Origin: Exilibacterium sp.
GTDB taxonomy: Bacteria; Pseudomonadota; Gammaproteobacteria; Pseudomonadales; Cellvibrionaceae
Assembly: GCA_028280195.1 (NCBI GenBank)
Contig: JANQMH010000063.1
Coordinates: 124,001 to 188,000 of the forward strand
Direction: 5' to 3'
DNA: 64,000 nucleotides
A model generated the notes under the pieces. The model saw only the letters and a program-made list of their open reading frames with translations. It ran no database searches and had not been told where the DNA came from. Position 1 is the first letter of the stretch. The number at the start of each line of letters is the position of its first letter. The translations under genes were made by a program, and so were the position numbers. Shown here in pieces: positions 46,338 to 55,956 of the stretch.

Positions 46338-48035
46338 ATGGAAGAGTTTGAAAAAACGCCGGTGGCGCCGCAGCGCCTGCAGCCGGCGCGGCATTTCGCC
46401 GCCAGTTACGCCGGTGAACACGTCGCCGGCACCGAGTTTGTTATCGGCGCAATGTTTGTCGCCTGGGGCGTGAGCACCGGCGATGTACTGTGGGGGCTGT
46501 TGCTCGGCAATCTGCTGGCCGTGCTTACCTGGGCCCTGGTGTGCGCACCCATCGCCGTGGATACGCGCCTGACGCTATATGCCTATCTGGAAAAAATTGC
46601 CGGCCCCGGCACTATCAAAATATACAGCATCGTCAACGGCGCCCTGTTTTGCGTACTGGCCGGCGCCATGATCACGGTATCCGCCTCGGCGGTGCGCATT
46701 CTGTTTGATATTCCCGCCCAGGTAAACTGGTACCCCACCAGCGCCGGTTTTGTCGCCGTAGCTGTGGCGGTCGGTGCGGTGGTGGTCGGCATTGCCGTAA
46801 AAGGCTTTACACGGGTGGCGCAGTTTGCGGAAATCTGCGCGCCGTGGATGATTCTGATGTTTTTCGCCGGGGCACTGTCGATGTTGCCGGTGTTGACGGC
46901 GAACACCGGCGAGATAGCCGGCCTGCACAGCTGGTCGGATTTTTTGCGGGTGGCCGATACCCATATCTGGCGCGGCAGCGCCGACGGTCTGGGCTTCTGG
47001 CATGTGGCGGCCTTCGCCTGGATCTGCAATCTGGCGATGCACGGCGGCCTTTCCGATATGACGCTGTTGCGCTACGCGCGCAGGGCCAGTTACGGGTATT
47101 TCTCTGCACTGGGTATGTTTATCGGCCACTACGCCGCCTGGGTTTGCGCCGGCATCATGGGTGCGGGCGCGGCCCTGATGGTAAAAACGTCCATAGCGCA
47201 GCTGGACGCCGGCGAGGTGGCGTTTCAGGCCCTGGGCGCGGCGGGCATTGTCGCCGTGATTATCGCCGGCTGGACCACCTCCAATCCCACCATCTATCGC
47301 GCGGGGCTGGCCTTCCAGTCCCTCAATCCGCGCTGGAACCGCGCCACTGTCACGGCTGTCACCGGCGCGCTGACCACGGTGATTGCCTGCTTTCCGTTCG
47401 TCTTCAGCAGGTTGATGGATTTCGTCGGCATCATGGGCCTGATGCTGGCGCCGCTGGGCGCCATCATCGTTACCGAGCACTGGCTGTTTCCGCGTTTGCA
47501 ACTGACCCGCTACTGGAGCAACTACAGCCAGCAGACAACCAACTGGGCGGCGCTGACGGCATGGCTGCTGGCACTGGCGGCGGCGTTTCTGCTCAACGCG
47601 GCGGGCGGCCTGCACTTATTCTTTCTGCTGATTCCCACCTGGCTGACGGCGACGCTGGTGTATATCGGCATGGCCGCGGCACTGGGCGCCCGGGAGCCGC
47701 ACCGCGAAAAGGTGCTGGCCGAGACCCGGGCCAGCACTGAGCGCAAACAGCGCGAAAACCGCTACCTGCAACAATTGAATCACCGGCAGGCGACACAAGC
47801 TGTGCCCTATAGCGGCAGGTTTTACCTGGTGAGAACTGTTGCGCAAACGATGTTATTGCTTTGCGCCGCCATGTCCGTGGCGGTGTTTTTCGGCGGCCTC
47901 TCACTGCAGAGCTTTCGCAGCGGCCTGATCATACCCAGCGCGATCTATTTTGTCTGTGCCACCTGGTGGTGGCTGGAACGCGAAAAGCGCGAGCGCGCCG
48001 GCCAGGTCGGCCAAGGCGATATCGGTACCGTCTGA
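46338..48035 (+). CDS. NCS1-type (purine-cytosine permease-like) transporter, likely rhamnose permease
   Basis: Protein of 565 residues with about twelve hydrophobic segments (for example LLGNLLAVLTWALVCAPIA, VAVAVAVGAVVVGIAVKG). The start resembles nucleobase-cation-symport-1 proteins (SYAGEHVAGTEFVIGAMFVA). These carry purines, cytosine or related molecules with H+ or Na+. Here it is flanked by a rhamnose kinase (1 base downstream) and the rhamnose operator, so its natural substrate is probably L-rhamnose; this is inference from context. No other rhamnose transporter is present in the window. The cytoplasmic C-terminal tail has an unusual charged linker (AETRASTERKQRENRYLQQL). Confidence 0.85.
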   Translation: MEEFEKTPVAPQRLQPARHFAASYAGEHVAGTEFVIGAMFVAWGVSTGDVLWGLLLGNLLAVLTWALVCAPIAVDTRLTLYAYLEKIAGPGTIKIYSIVNGALFCVLAGAMITVSASAVRILFDIPAQVNWYPTSAGFVAVAVAVGAVVVGIAVKGFTRVAQFAEICAPWMILMFFAGALSMLPVLTANTGEIAGLHSWSDFLRVADTHIWRGSADGLGFWHVAAFAWICNLAMHGGLSDMTLLRYARRASYGYFSALGMFIGHYAAWVCAGIMGAGAALMVKTSIAQLDAGEVAFQALGAAGIVAVIIAGWTTSNPTIYRAGLAFQSLNPRWNRATVTAVTGALTTVIACFPFVFSRLMDFVGIMGLMLAPLGAIIVTEHWLFPRLQLTRYWSNYSQQTTNWAALTAWLLALAAAFLLNAAGGLHLFFLLIPTWLTATLVYIGMAAALGAREPHREKVLAETRASTERKQRENRYLQQLNHRQATQAVPYSGRFYLVRTVAQTMLLLCAAMSVAVFFGGLSLQSFRSGLIIPSAIYFVCATWWWLEREKRERAGQVGQGDIGTV

Positions 48036-48036
48036 G

Positions 48037-49419
48037 ATGCCGTCTGAGCCCGCCATCCTGGTCCTCGATGTAGGCAAAACCCATATCAAGCTGCATGTGC
48101 TCGACCAGCAGCTGCAGCTGCTGTGGTCGCGGCAGCGGCGTAACGAAATTGCCGCTAACGGGCCCTACCCGCATATCGATATCGCGACTTTATGGCGCTG
48201 GTTTATCAATGGCGCCGGAGAGGCCGCGGCCATCTATAATATCCAGGCCATCAGTATCGCGACTCACGGCGCCACGGCGGCGCTGATCGACAGCGCCGCG
48301 GATGCGGCCTGGCCGGGTCTGGTGCTGCCCGTCGTCGACTACGAATTTGCCGGTATCGCCGCGGTTAACGAGCGCTATCGCCGGCTGCGACCCGCTTTCC
48401 GCGAGTCCCTGTCACCCGAGCTGCCCGCCGGTTTAAACCTCGGGCGGCAGCTGTTCTGGTTGCAGGAAACCTACCCCGAGGATTTCGGCCGCGCCGATAC
48501 TCTGTTGCTGTATCCCCAGTACTGGGGCTGGCTGCTGACGGGTGTTGCCGCCAGCGAGGTCAGCTCCCTCGGCTGCCATACCGACTGCTGGGCCCCGGCC
48601 GCACGCACATTTTCCACGCTGGTCAAACGGCAGCAGTGGCAGCGGCTGTTTCCACCCTTTAAAAAGGCCTGTGACGTGCTGGGCACATTGCGCCCGGCGG
48701 TTATCGAGCAGACCGGACTGCCGCGCAGTTGCCGGGTATTTGTCGGTGTCCACGACAGTAACGCCAGCTATCTGCGCTATCTGCCAATAGCGGACGCGGG
48801 CAGTTCTGCGGTGGTGTCCACCGGTACCTGGACCATTACTTTTGCCCGCAATGCCGGCCTGCAACGACTCGACGAACGCCGCGATATGCTCGCCAATGTG
48901 GATATCCACGGCAATGCGGTGGGCTGCGCCCGCTTTATGGGCGGGCGCGAATACCAGGCGATCTGCGCGGCGCTGGGGCTTGCGCTCGATACGGCGGTAA
49001 CGGCAGCCGATATTCAGCGGGTGATTCACCGCGGCAGCCTGGCGCTGCCGGACTTCAGCGGCGGCAGCGGGCCTTTTGCCGGCGCCGCGGGGCGGATCAT
49101 CGGCGCCGCCGATGCCGGTGCGGCCCTGGCCACTCTGTACTGTGTATTAATGATCGAAGAGGAATTGTCGCTGCTGGGCGTCTCCGGCGCGGTCTATGTC
49201 GAAGGCGCATTTCTGCAAAACCCCTGGCTGTGCCGCCTGCTGGCGCAACTGCGAAGCGGGCGGCCGGTGCTGGCCAACAGCGATAGCAACGGCACCGTGC
49301 AGGGCGCGGCGCTGTTGACACAGTGGCAGCGGCCGAGCCCGCCGCCAACGCAGCGAGTCAGCGCCAGCCGTTTTGCCGGCCTGGCGCAATACCAGCGCCT
49401 CTGGCGCTCGCATCTGTAA
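48037..49419 (+). CDS. Rhamnulokinase (FGGY-family)
   Basis: Protein of 460 residues from the ATG at 48037, one base after the permease stop codon. FGGY-family features: phosphate-1 loop PAILVLDVGKTHIKLHVL, SIATHGATAALIDSAAD, and a phosphate-2-type strand SAVVSTGTWTITF. It phosphorylates L-rhamnulose at C1. Other FGGY kinases (xylulose, ribulose) are close in sequence; the assignment to rhamnulose rests on the neighbours. It is cytoplasmic and translationally coupled to the permease. Confidence 0.9.
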   Translation: MPSEPAILVLDVGKTHIKLHVLDQQLQLLWSRQRRNEIAANGPYPHIDIATLWRWFINGAGEAAAIYNIQAISIATHGATAALIDSAADAAWPGLVLPVVDYEFAGIAAVNERYRRLRPAFRESLSPELPAGLNLGRQLFWLQETYPEDFGRADTLLLYPQYWGWLLTGVAASEVSSLGCHTDCWAPAARTFSTLVKRQQWQRLFPPFKKACDVLGTLRPAVIEQTGLPRSCRVFVGVHDSNASYLRYLPIADAGSSAVVSTGTWTITFARNAGLQRLDERRDMLANVDIHGNAVGCARFMGGREYQAICAALGLALDTAVTAADIQRVIHRGSLALPDFSGGSGPFAGAAGRIIGAADAGAALATLYCVLMIEEELSLLGVSGAVYVEGAFLQNPWLCRLLAQLRSGRPVLANSDSNGTVQGAALLTQWQRPSPPPTQRVSASRFAGLAQYQRLWRSHL

Positions 49420-49537
49420 GTTCTCCGGTGGCCGTTGCCACTGCCCGTATGCACCGGCAATGCGGCCCGCGGCAGTTAGGGCAGTGACTTACCCAACTAC
49501 ATAGCCATAGCCGCAGCAGTCTTGACCACAAATACAT

Positions 49538-49570
49538 CATATGCAATCATTAATAATCAATAAAAATCAT
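49538..49570. promoter_or_regulatory. Candidate DeoR-family operator upstream of the rhamnose TonB receptor
   Basis: Four copies of CAT or CAA at 49538, 49548, 49558 and 49568 keep an exact 10-bp period; three are preceded by AAT (AATCAT at 49545-49550, AATCAA at 49555-49560, AATCAT at 49565-49570). The arrangement is the same as at 46184-46216. The array ends 19 bases before the preferred start of the receptor gene. Confidence 0.62.
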
Positions 49571-49589
49571 AAATTGGGAGATAATGGTG

Positions 49590-52265
49590 ATGAATAAGTC
49601 AAAAAAGCTCAAAACTAATCGGAAGAATTCGCCAGCGGAAAAATCAAAATCCGGGTTAGTGCTCAGTACCAGCGCCCTGGCCCTGGCCGTATCCGCGGCA
49701 CTGGCCCAGGAGACGCCGGCAGCCGATACGGACGATACACTGGAGGAGATTATCGTTACCGGTGTCTTCAAAAGGATCGCCCTGGAAGAGGCCCCGGTGG
49801 CAGTAACAGCGCTGTCCGGTGAGGAGCTGGCCCAGGCCGCACCGACCAGCGCCGCGGATCTGATCAAAAGCGTGCCCGGTGTCTTTGTCAACTCGGGCCT
49901 GGGGGAAATTCGCAATATCGTTTATTCACGCGGCGTTTCCGCCGGCTCCAACGAAGCGGCATCCGGCTACTTTTACGTGTCGCTGCAGGAAGACGGGCTG
50001 CCGGTTTCCAACCCGACGTTTTCCAACTACGGACCCGATTATTTTTCCCGGCCCGATTTGACCCTGGCGCGCCTGGAAGCACTGCGCGGCGGCACCGCCA
50101 CCATTACCGGGCCCAACGCCCCCGGGGGTATCTTCAACTATATCTCCAAAACCGGCCGCTCCCATGCCGGCGGCGAAGTTGCGCTTAAGTACGGCCTCGA
50201 GGGAGACGGCCGCAATCCGCACTATCGCGCCGATTTCTACTATGGCGGCGAAACCGAGCCCGGCTCCCGCATCTACTACAGCATCGGCGGCTTTTATCGC
50301 GAGAGCGACGGCGCCCGCGACCCGGGCTATACCCTCAATGCCGGCGGACAGGTGCGCGCTAACGCGCTGTTTGAATACGATAGCGGCGAGGTGCTGATCT
50401 CGGCAAAGTATCACGGTGACAGTAACGGCTTTTTCGAATTCCTGCCGGCGCGCAATTTCAACAACCCTCAATATGCGCCGGGCATTTCGCCGTACGACTC
50501 CTTTCTGCCCCCGGCCGCACCGCATGCCTGGACCGATCCCGGCGGCGGCATCAGCAGCTGGGACGGCAGCAATCTGGTGGAATCGGAACAGATCTCCCTC
50601 AGCCTCAAATGGGACCACGAGTTTGGCGGCGGCTGGAATCTGTCAAACAACTTTCGCTACGCCGACAGTTCCACCAACTGGAACAGCGGCGCGGTTATTT
50701 TTGCGCTGCCGGTCAATGATCCCTTCGTCTATATACTCAGTAACACCTTCGGTATTCCCGGCACCTTTCAGTTCACAGACCGCCAGACCGGCAATCTGGT
50801 GGCCGAAGTGGTTTCGACTACCGGCTTCGATCACACCGTAACCCAGAGCGACCTGCCAAACCCGCAGATACTGGAAAACGGCGTGCTGACCCAGGTGGCT
50901 TTTGACCCCGCCTACGAAGTCGACGAGGTAATGAATCTGTTCACGCTTTCGCGCGCCTGGGACGCGCACAGCATCAGCGCCGGGTTCTACTATGCCAAGG
51001 CGGATATTTTCCGCCGTTTCGACGGCGGCGGGCTGGGTATATCGGGCATCCGCAACCAGCCGCAACTGTACGATATCACCCTGGATCTGGGCGGCGGTAC
51101 CGTTATCGATGTCACCTCGCCGGAGGGCTTTGCCGCCCTGGGCGATACCATTTCGGCCGGCAATCGCAGTGACGGAACCCAGGAGCAGTATTCACTGTTT
51201 TTCGGTCACACCTGGGATTTTACCGATCAATTGAGTTTCGACTGGGGCGTGCGCTACGAAAACGTGGAATACGATATCACCAATATCCTGGGTACACCGC
51301 AGGGCTTTGACCCGGCGCAGGGCGGCAGCGACGGCAATCCGCTTACCCTGTACGACAACTTCCCGAATACACTGGGTGAACCGCTGTCAGCCAAACGCGA
51401 CTATGACTATGTCTCCTACTCGCTGTCGCTGGCCTACGCCGTCAACGACAATCTGCAGACCTATATACGCTACTCCAGCGGCGAGAAAGCGCCGGACTTC
51501 CAGACCATGGTCGACCTCGATACGGCCGATGAAATCAATTCGCTGTTTGTCGAGGCCGAGGAAATTCAACAGTTCGAAATCGGCCTGCGCTATTCCGGCG
51601 AGCAGCTCACCCTGGCGCTGTTTCCGTTCTGGAGTGAGCTGGATAACGTTACCGACCCGCAGCTGTTTAACGACCAGGACGGTATCTCTTACACGCCGGC
51701 GCCGATCGCCGGCCGCCTGACGACGGTGGGCGTGGAAATCGAAGCCGACTACCAGATCACCGATACGCTCAGTGTGCGCACGGCGCTGACCCTACAAAAA
51801 TCCGACTCCGAGGACTTCGGCTTCTGGGTGCAGAATACGCCCTCGCGCGAGGACGATGTGATCAGCGAAATACCCGATGGCGACGCGGACAATATCCCCG
51901 ATTTCATGGGCCGCACCACACTCAGCTACGCCCCGCTCGATCAGCTCTCGGCGTTTCTGACCTGGAACTATCTCGGCGATCGGCCGGCCAACCGCTGGAA
52001 TACCTTCGACCTGCCGGCTTTCAGTATTTTCGATGCCGGCGTCAGCTTCGCGGTATCCGAGCGCATCCGCCTGCGCCTCGATATCAAGAACCTGCTCAAC
52101 GAGGAAGAAGGGGTGCTGAGCTGGGCGCCGTCGGGCGGTTTTCTGCAGTCACTCGACCGGCAGGCATTTACACCGGCGCAACTGACTGCCGACCCCGACC
52201 AGGTGTTTTCCATCATTACCGCCCAGCCGCGCTCGACCTTTGTCAGCGCCAGCTATGCATTTTAG
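49590..52265 (+). CDS. TonB-dependent receptor of the rhamnose locus
   Basis: Protein of 891 residues from the ATG at 49590, favoured over 49584 because GGGAG lies at a better distance. The signal segment (LVLSTSALALAVSAALA) is followed by DDTLEEIIVTGVFKRIALEE (TonB box and plug), LEALRGGTATITGPNAPGGI, and a large barrel that ends FVSASYAF. It should import rhamno-oligosaccharides, as its position next to the rhamnosidase and the operator suggests. This is TonB-ExbBD-dependent outer-membrane transport. A hairpin (52304-52325) separates it from the rhamnosidase gene. Confidence 0.92.
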   Translation: MNKSKKLKTNRKNSPAEKSKSGLVLSTSALALAVSAALAQETPAADTDDTLEEIIVTGVFKRIALEEAPVAVTALSGEELAQAAPTSAADLIKSVPGVFVNSGLGEIRNIVYSRGVSAGSNEAASGYFYVSLQEDGLPVSNPTFSNYGPDYFSRPDLTLARLEALRGGTATITGPNAPGGIFNYISKTGRSHAGGEVALKYGLEGDGRNPHYRADFYYGGETEPGSRIYYSIGGFYRESDGARDPGYTLNAGGQVRANALFEYDSGEVLISAKYHGDSNGFFEFLPARNFNNPQYAPGISPYDSFLPPAAPHAWTDPGGGISSWDGSNLVESEQISLSLKWDHEFGGGWNLSNNFRYADSSTNWNSGAVIFALPVNDPFVYILSNTFGIPGTFQFTDRQTGNLVAEVVSTTGFDHTVTQSDLPNPQILENGVLTQVAFDPAYEVDEVMNLFTLSRAWDAHSISAGFYYAKADIFRRFDGGGLGISGIRNQPQLYDITLDLGGGTVIDVTSPEGFAALGDTISAGNRSDGTQEQYSLFFGHTWDFTDQLSFDWGVRYENVEYDITNILGTPQGFDPAQGGSDGNPLTLYDNFPNTLGEPLSAKRDYDYVSYSLSLAYAVNDNLQTYIRYSSGEKAPDFQTMVDLDTADEINSLFVEAEEIQQFEIGLRYSGEQLTLALFPFWSELDNVTDPQLFNDQDGISYTPAPIAGRLTTVGVEIEADYQITDTLSVRTALTLQKSDSEDFGFWVQNTPSREDDVISEIPDGDADNIPDFMGRTTLSYAPLDQLSAFLTWNYLGDRPANRWNTFDLPAFSIFDAGVSFAVSERIRLRLDIKNLLNEEEGVLSWAPSGGFLQSLDRQAFTPAQLTADPDQVFSIITAQPRSTFVSASYAF

Positions 52266-52303
52266 CGGCAACCGCTTTTAACATCGACGGCTGCCACCGG
52301 CAA

Positions 52304-52325
52304 CGGGGCTCAGTCTCGAGCCCCG
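52304..52325 (+). terminator. Hairpin between TonB receptor and rhamnosidase genes
   Basis: CGGGGCTC and GAGCCCCG form an 8-bp stem with loop AGTCTC. No T-run follows, so it may act as a partial terminator or as an RNA-stabilising stem that lowers expression of the downstream gene. Confidence 0.5.
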
Positions 52326-52383
52326 ACTTACCAAGCCCGCGAGGCATCAAACCCAGGGCTGTCAACCACTGCGAGGTTTACCG

Positions 52384-55300
52384 ATGCTCGATCGTTTGAC
52401 TCTAACCTGTTCCGGCGTGGCTCTGGCGGCGCTGTTAGCGGCCTGCAGCGCACCGTCAGACAGATCGCCCCACTCGTCCGCCCAGGGCGAGCGGGCCCAA
52501 CTCACCGCGCTCGAGGCCGGCTTCCGCAATCCACCGCCGGCTGCGCGGCCGCGGACCTGGTGGCACTGGATCGACTCCAATGTCACCCGCGACGGTATCA
52601 GCAAGGATCTGGAATGGATGCAGCGGGTCGGCATCGGCGGCTTTCATATGTTCGACGTCGGCGTGGGTGTGGGCCACTACGTCGAAAATCCGGCGCTGTT
52701 TATGACGCCGCAGTGGCTCGATCTGCTCGAGCACGCCGCCAAAGAAGCCAAGCGCCTGAACCTGGAGATGACCTACCACGCGGCCGGCGGCTGGAGCCAG
52801 ACCGGCGGCCCCTGGGTCAGCGCCGAGCAGGGCATGAAGAAGCTGGTGTGGAGCAGCACCCGGTTCAGCGGCCCGGGCCGGCTGCCGGCACCCTTGCCGC
52901 AACCGTCCGACGTCAGCGGCCCGTTTCAGGATGTACCGAAAGAGCGCGCCATAAGACTGCCCGAGCTGCACGGCAGCGTGGCCGCAAGCGCGCGCGCCGA
53001 GCCACTGGACAAACCGCCGCCCCGCCACTACCGCGACCAGCATGTGTTCGCCTACCCCACGCCGGCGGCGCAGTCGGCGCTGGCATCGGCCGCGGTGCAG
53101 GTCCACTCCAACGCCGGCCCTGTCGACACGGCGCTGCTGGCCGACGGCCTGTTTGCCGGCGGTATGGCGCTGGCATATCTGGACGAGCCGGCGGCAGTGA
53201 CCTTCAATTTCGATCAGCCCGTGACCGTCGACAGTGTCACCATCGGCCTGGGGCACGGTTTTCCCCAGGGGCGGGTGCAGGTCAGCCGCGACGGCCGCAA
53301 CTGGCATACCCTCGCCGAGTTGCCCGGCCAGACTCACGAGTGGATCAATGCCAGCGCCCGAACACTGGCCTTTCCGCAGACCACGGCGCGCCATTTTCGC
53401 CTGCTGCTGACCTCGCCGGCACCGCCGCACAGATTCGCCGCGCTGCTGGGCATCGACGCCCCGGCACACTACACACTGACGGAGTTGCGCTGGTCGGCCG
53501 GCCGTATCAACCGCGCCGAAGACAAGGCCGGCTTTGGCTTGATCTATGACTATGCCGCGGCCGCGACACCGGCAACCGCCGCCGCCGTCGCCCCGGGCAC
53601 CGTGCTGGATCTCAGCGATCGCCTGCGGGCAGACGGCACCCTGGACTGGGAGGCACCGCCCGGCGACTGGACTGTGCTGCGGATGGGATACTCTCTGACC
53701 GGGGTAACCAATCACCCGGCCACCAACGAGTCGCTCGGCCTCGAGGTGGACAAGCTCAATGCCGAACACGTCACAGCCTATCTCGATGGCCTGCTGCAGC
53801 CGCTGGCAGAGCATGCAGCGGACATACTGGGAAAAGGCGGTATCGAATATCTGTTGCTCGACAGCTGGGAGGCCGGCCTGACCAACTGGACCGATGACAT
53901 GTTCGCCCGTTTTCAGGCGCTGCGCGGTTACGATCCGCGCCCCTATGCACCGGCGCTGGCCGGGCAGGTGGTGGGTGACGCCGCCGCCACCGAGCGTTTT
54001 CTTTACGACTGGCGCTTGACCCTGAGCGATCTGCTGGCCCAAAACCACAACGGCGTCATCCAGGCCTATGCCAATGCCCGCGGCCTCGGGGTTTACGCCG
54101 AGTCCATGGGCACGCGCATGGCGACCATGGGCAACGGCATGCAGTTGAAAGCGATGGCGGAGGTACCGATGGCGGAGTTCTGGTACGTGCCGCCGGGCGA
54201 CCCCGGCAATCAGCTCGACCCGCGCTACCGCACCGATATTCGCGAAGCCGCTGCGGTGGCCAATATCTACGGCCAGAACCTGGTCGCCGCCGAAGCCTTT
54301 ACCACACTGCCCTTCCACCCGCCGTGGGGACAGGGGCCGCGGGAGCTGAAATGGGTCGGCGATTACTACTTCACCGAAGGCGTCAACCGCATTGTCATTC
54401 ACTCTTCCGACCACCAGCCGCTGGATGATTTCGCGCCGGGTTTCACGCTGTGGCAGTTCGGCCAGTTCCTGACCCGCCACGAGACCTGGGCCGAGCAGTC
54501 AAAGGGCTGGATCGACTATCTCGCGCGCAGCTCTTTTATGTTACAGCAGGGTAAACATATCGCCGACGTGGCCATCCTGCTGGGCGAGGGCGCGCCGCTG
54601 TCGGTGCCGTTCTGGGACGACACCCAGCCCGGCCTACCGCCGGGTTACGACTATGATTACATCGATGCGGAAACCGTTATCGACAACCTCAAAGTCGAAG
54701 ACGGCTACTATGTGACACCGGGCGGCAGCCGTTACCGGCTGCTGGTATTGCCGGCCCATCACGACCGCCTCACGGTCGCCATGGCCGGTCGGCTCGAGGC
54801 CCTGGTCAAGGCCGGTGGCGCGCTGCTGGCACCGCGCCCGCTGGGATCACCCAGCCTCGCCGACGGAGCCGGCGCCGATGCGGCCATCGCCGCTGTCGCC
54901 GATCGCCTGTGGGGGCCGTCAACCGACGCTGTAAAAGGTCGTCAACAAGGTCGCCAAGTGGGTGCCGGGCGGGTCTATACAGACATGTCTATCGGCGCGG
55001 CACTGAACGACCTCGGTATCGAGGCGGATGTCAGCCTTGCAGAGAATGCGCCGTTGAAATGGACCCACCGCGCGACAGACGCGATTGACCTTTACTTTGT
55101 TACCAATCTCGGTGACAGCCCGATCAGCACGGAGGCGCGCTTCCGTGTCAGCGGCAGGGATGTATCGCTGTGGTACCCGGAAACGGCAAAGATATTACCG
55201 GCCAGCTATCGCAGCGGCGACAGCGATACTGCCGTAACACTCGACCTCGACACACACGAATCGGTCTTTGTGGTCTTTGCCGGCGCGGCGCCGGCGCCCG

Positions 55301-55863
55301 CCCGGCAGCTGCCGCTGCCGCAACTGCGCCGGATCGCCACCGTGCCCGGCCCCTGGACAGTCACTTTCCTCGATGCCGGCGGGCCGCAACAGCCACTCAC
55401 GCTGCAAACACTGGCGCCGTGGCATACCAGCGACCACCCGCCAGTGCGTTACTACTCGGGCACGGCGCGCTACACGACGACTTTCGAGCTGCCGCAGGCA
55501 GCGGCTGATCAGCCGCAGGACCTGCTGCTCGACCTCGGTGAGGTGGGACAGATCGCCGAGGTCTGGCTCAACGGCCGGCCCCTGGGCAGCGACTGGATGC
55601 CGCCGTATCGAATAGAACTCGGTGCAGCGGCCAGGCCCGGCAAAAACCAGCTGGAGATTCAGGTAACCAATCTCTGGGCCAACAGGCTGATTGGCGACGC
55701 CGGACTGGCGCTGGGCGAAACGGTCGGCAAGAACGTTTACCGCCCCTACACCCAGGGCACGCTTTATACCCAGGTCACCGGGCTCGGCCGGGATCACCCC
55801 CTGTTTCCATCCGGCCTGGCGGGACCGGTACGCATCTACGCGCGGCACAGTGAACCACAGTAG
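52384..55863 (+). CDS. Alpha-L-rhamnosidase, GH106 family lipoprotein
   Basis: Protein of 1159 residues with a lipoprotein signal (ALAALLAACS). The catalytic region begins PRTWWHWIDSNVTRDGISKD and MTYHAAGGWSQTGGPWVSAE, typical of glycoside hydrolase family 106. The centre has GGIEYLLLDSWEAGLTNWTD and AEAFTTLPFHPPW; the C-terminal part has a beta-sandwich domain (LDLGEVGQIAEVWLNGRPLG). It removes terminal alpha-L-rhamnose from plant or algal polysaccharides at the cell surface. GAGG lies 7 bases before the ATG. It supplies the sugar for the adjoining rhamnose-degrading genes. Confidence 0.92.
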   Translation: MLDRLTLTCSGVALAALLAACSAPSDRSPHSSAQGERAQLTALEAGFRNPPPAARPRTWWHWIDSNVTRDGISKDLEWMQRVGIGGFHMFDVGVGVGHYVENPALFMTPQWLDLLEHAAKEAKRLNLEMTYHAAGGWSQTGGPWVSAEQGMKKLVWSSTRFSGPGRLPAPLPQPSDVSGPFQDVPKERAIRLPELHGSVAASARAEPLDKPPPRHYRDQHVFAYPTPAAQSALASAAVQVHSNAGPVDTALLADGLFAGGMALAYLDEPAAVTFNFDQPVTVDSVTIGLGHGFPQGRVQVSRDGRNWHTLAELPGQTHEWINASARTLAFPQTTARHFRLLLTSPAPPHRFAALLGIDAPAHYTLTELRWSAGRINRAEDKAGFGLIYDYAAAATPATAAAVAPGTVLDLSDRLRADGTLDWEAPPGDWTVLRMGYSLTGVTNHPATNESLGLEVDKLNAEHVTAYLDGLLQPLAEHAADILGKGGIEYLLLDSWEAGLTNWTDDMFARFQALRGYDPRPYAPALAGQVVGDAAATERFLYDWRLTLSDLLAQNHNGVIQAYANARGLGVYAESMGTRMATMGNGMQLKAMAEVPMAEFWYVPPGDPGNQLDPRYRTDIREAAAVANIYGQNLVAAEAFTTLPFHPPWGQGPRELKWVGDYYFTEGVNRIVIHSSDHQPLDDFAPGFTLWQFGQFLTRHETWAEQSKGWIDYLARSSFMLQQGKHIADVAILLGEGAPLSVPFWDDTQPGLPPGYDYDYIDAETVIDNLKVEDGYYVTPGGSRYRLLVLPAHHDRLTVAMAGRLEALVKAGGALLAPRPLGSPSLADGAGADAAIAAVADRLWGPSTDAVKGRQQGRQVGAGRVYTDMSIGAALNDLGIEADVSLAENAPLKWTHRATDAIDLYFVTNLGDSPISTEARFRVSGRDVSLWYPETAKILPASYRSGDSDTAVTLDLDTHESVFVVFAGAAPAPARQLPLPQLRRIATVPGPWTVTFLDAGGPQQPLTLQTLAPWHTSDHPPVRYYSGTARYTTTFELPQAAADQPQDLLLDLGEVGQIAEVWLNGRPLGSDWMPPYRIELGAAARPGKNQLEIQVTNLWANRLIGDAGLALGETVGKNVYRPYTQGTLYTQVTGLGRDHPLFPSGLAGPVRIYARHSEPQ

Positions 55864-55956
55864 CCAACGCCTGAGCGAACCCTGGCCGGCCGTTGCACAT
55901 TGCCGCGGCGGCCTATATTCTGCGGCTACGCCGATTGAGAAAGGAGACATCCGCTC

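Noticed and set aside
46575-47615. 346-residue minus frame opposite the permease
   Set aside because: Low-complexity shadow of a transmembrane protein gene.
52456-54480. 674-residue minus frame opposite the rhamnosidase gene
   Set aside because: Long only because GC-rich codons suppress stops on the opposite strand; the GH106 frame explains the region.
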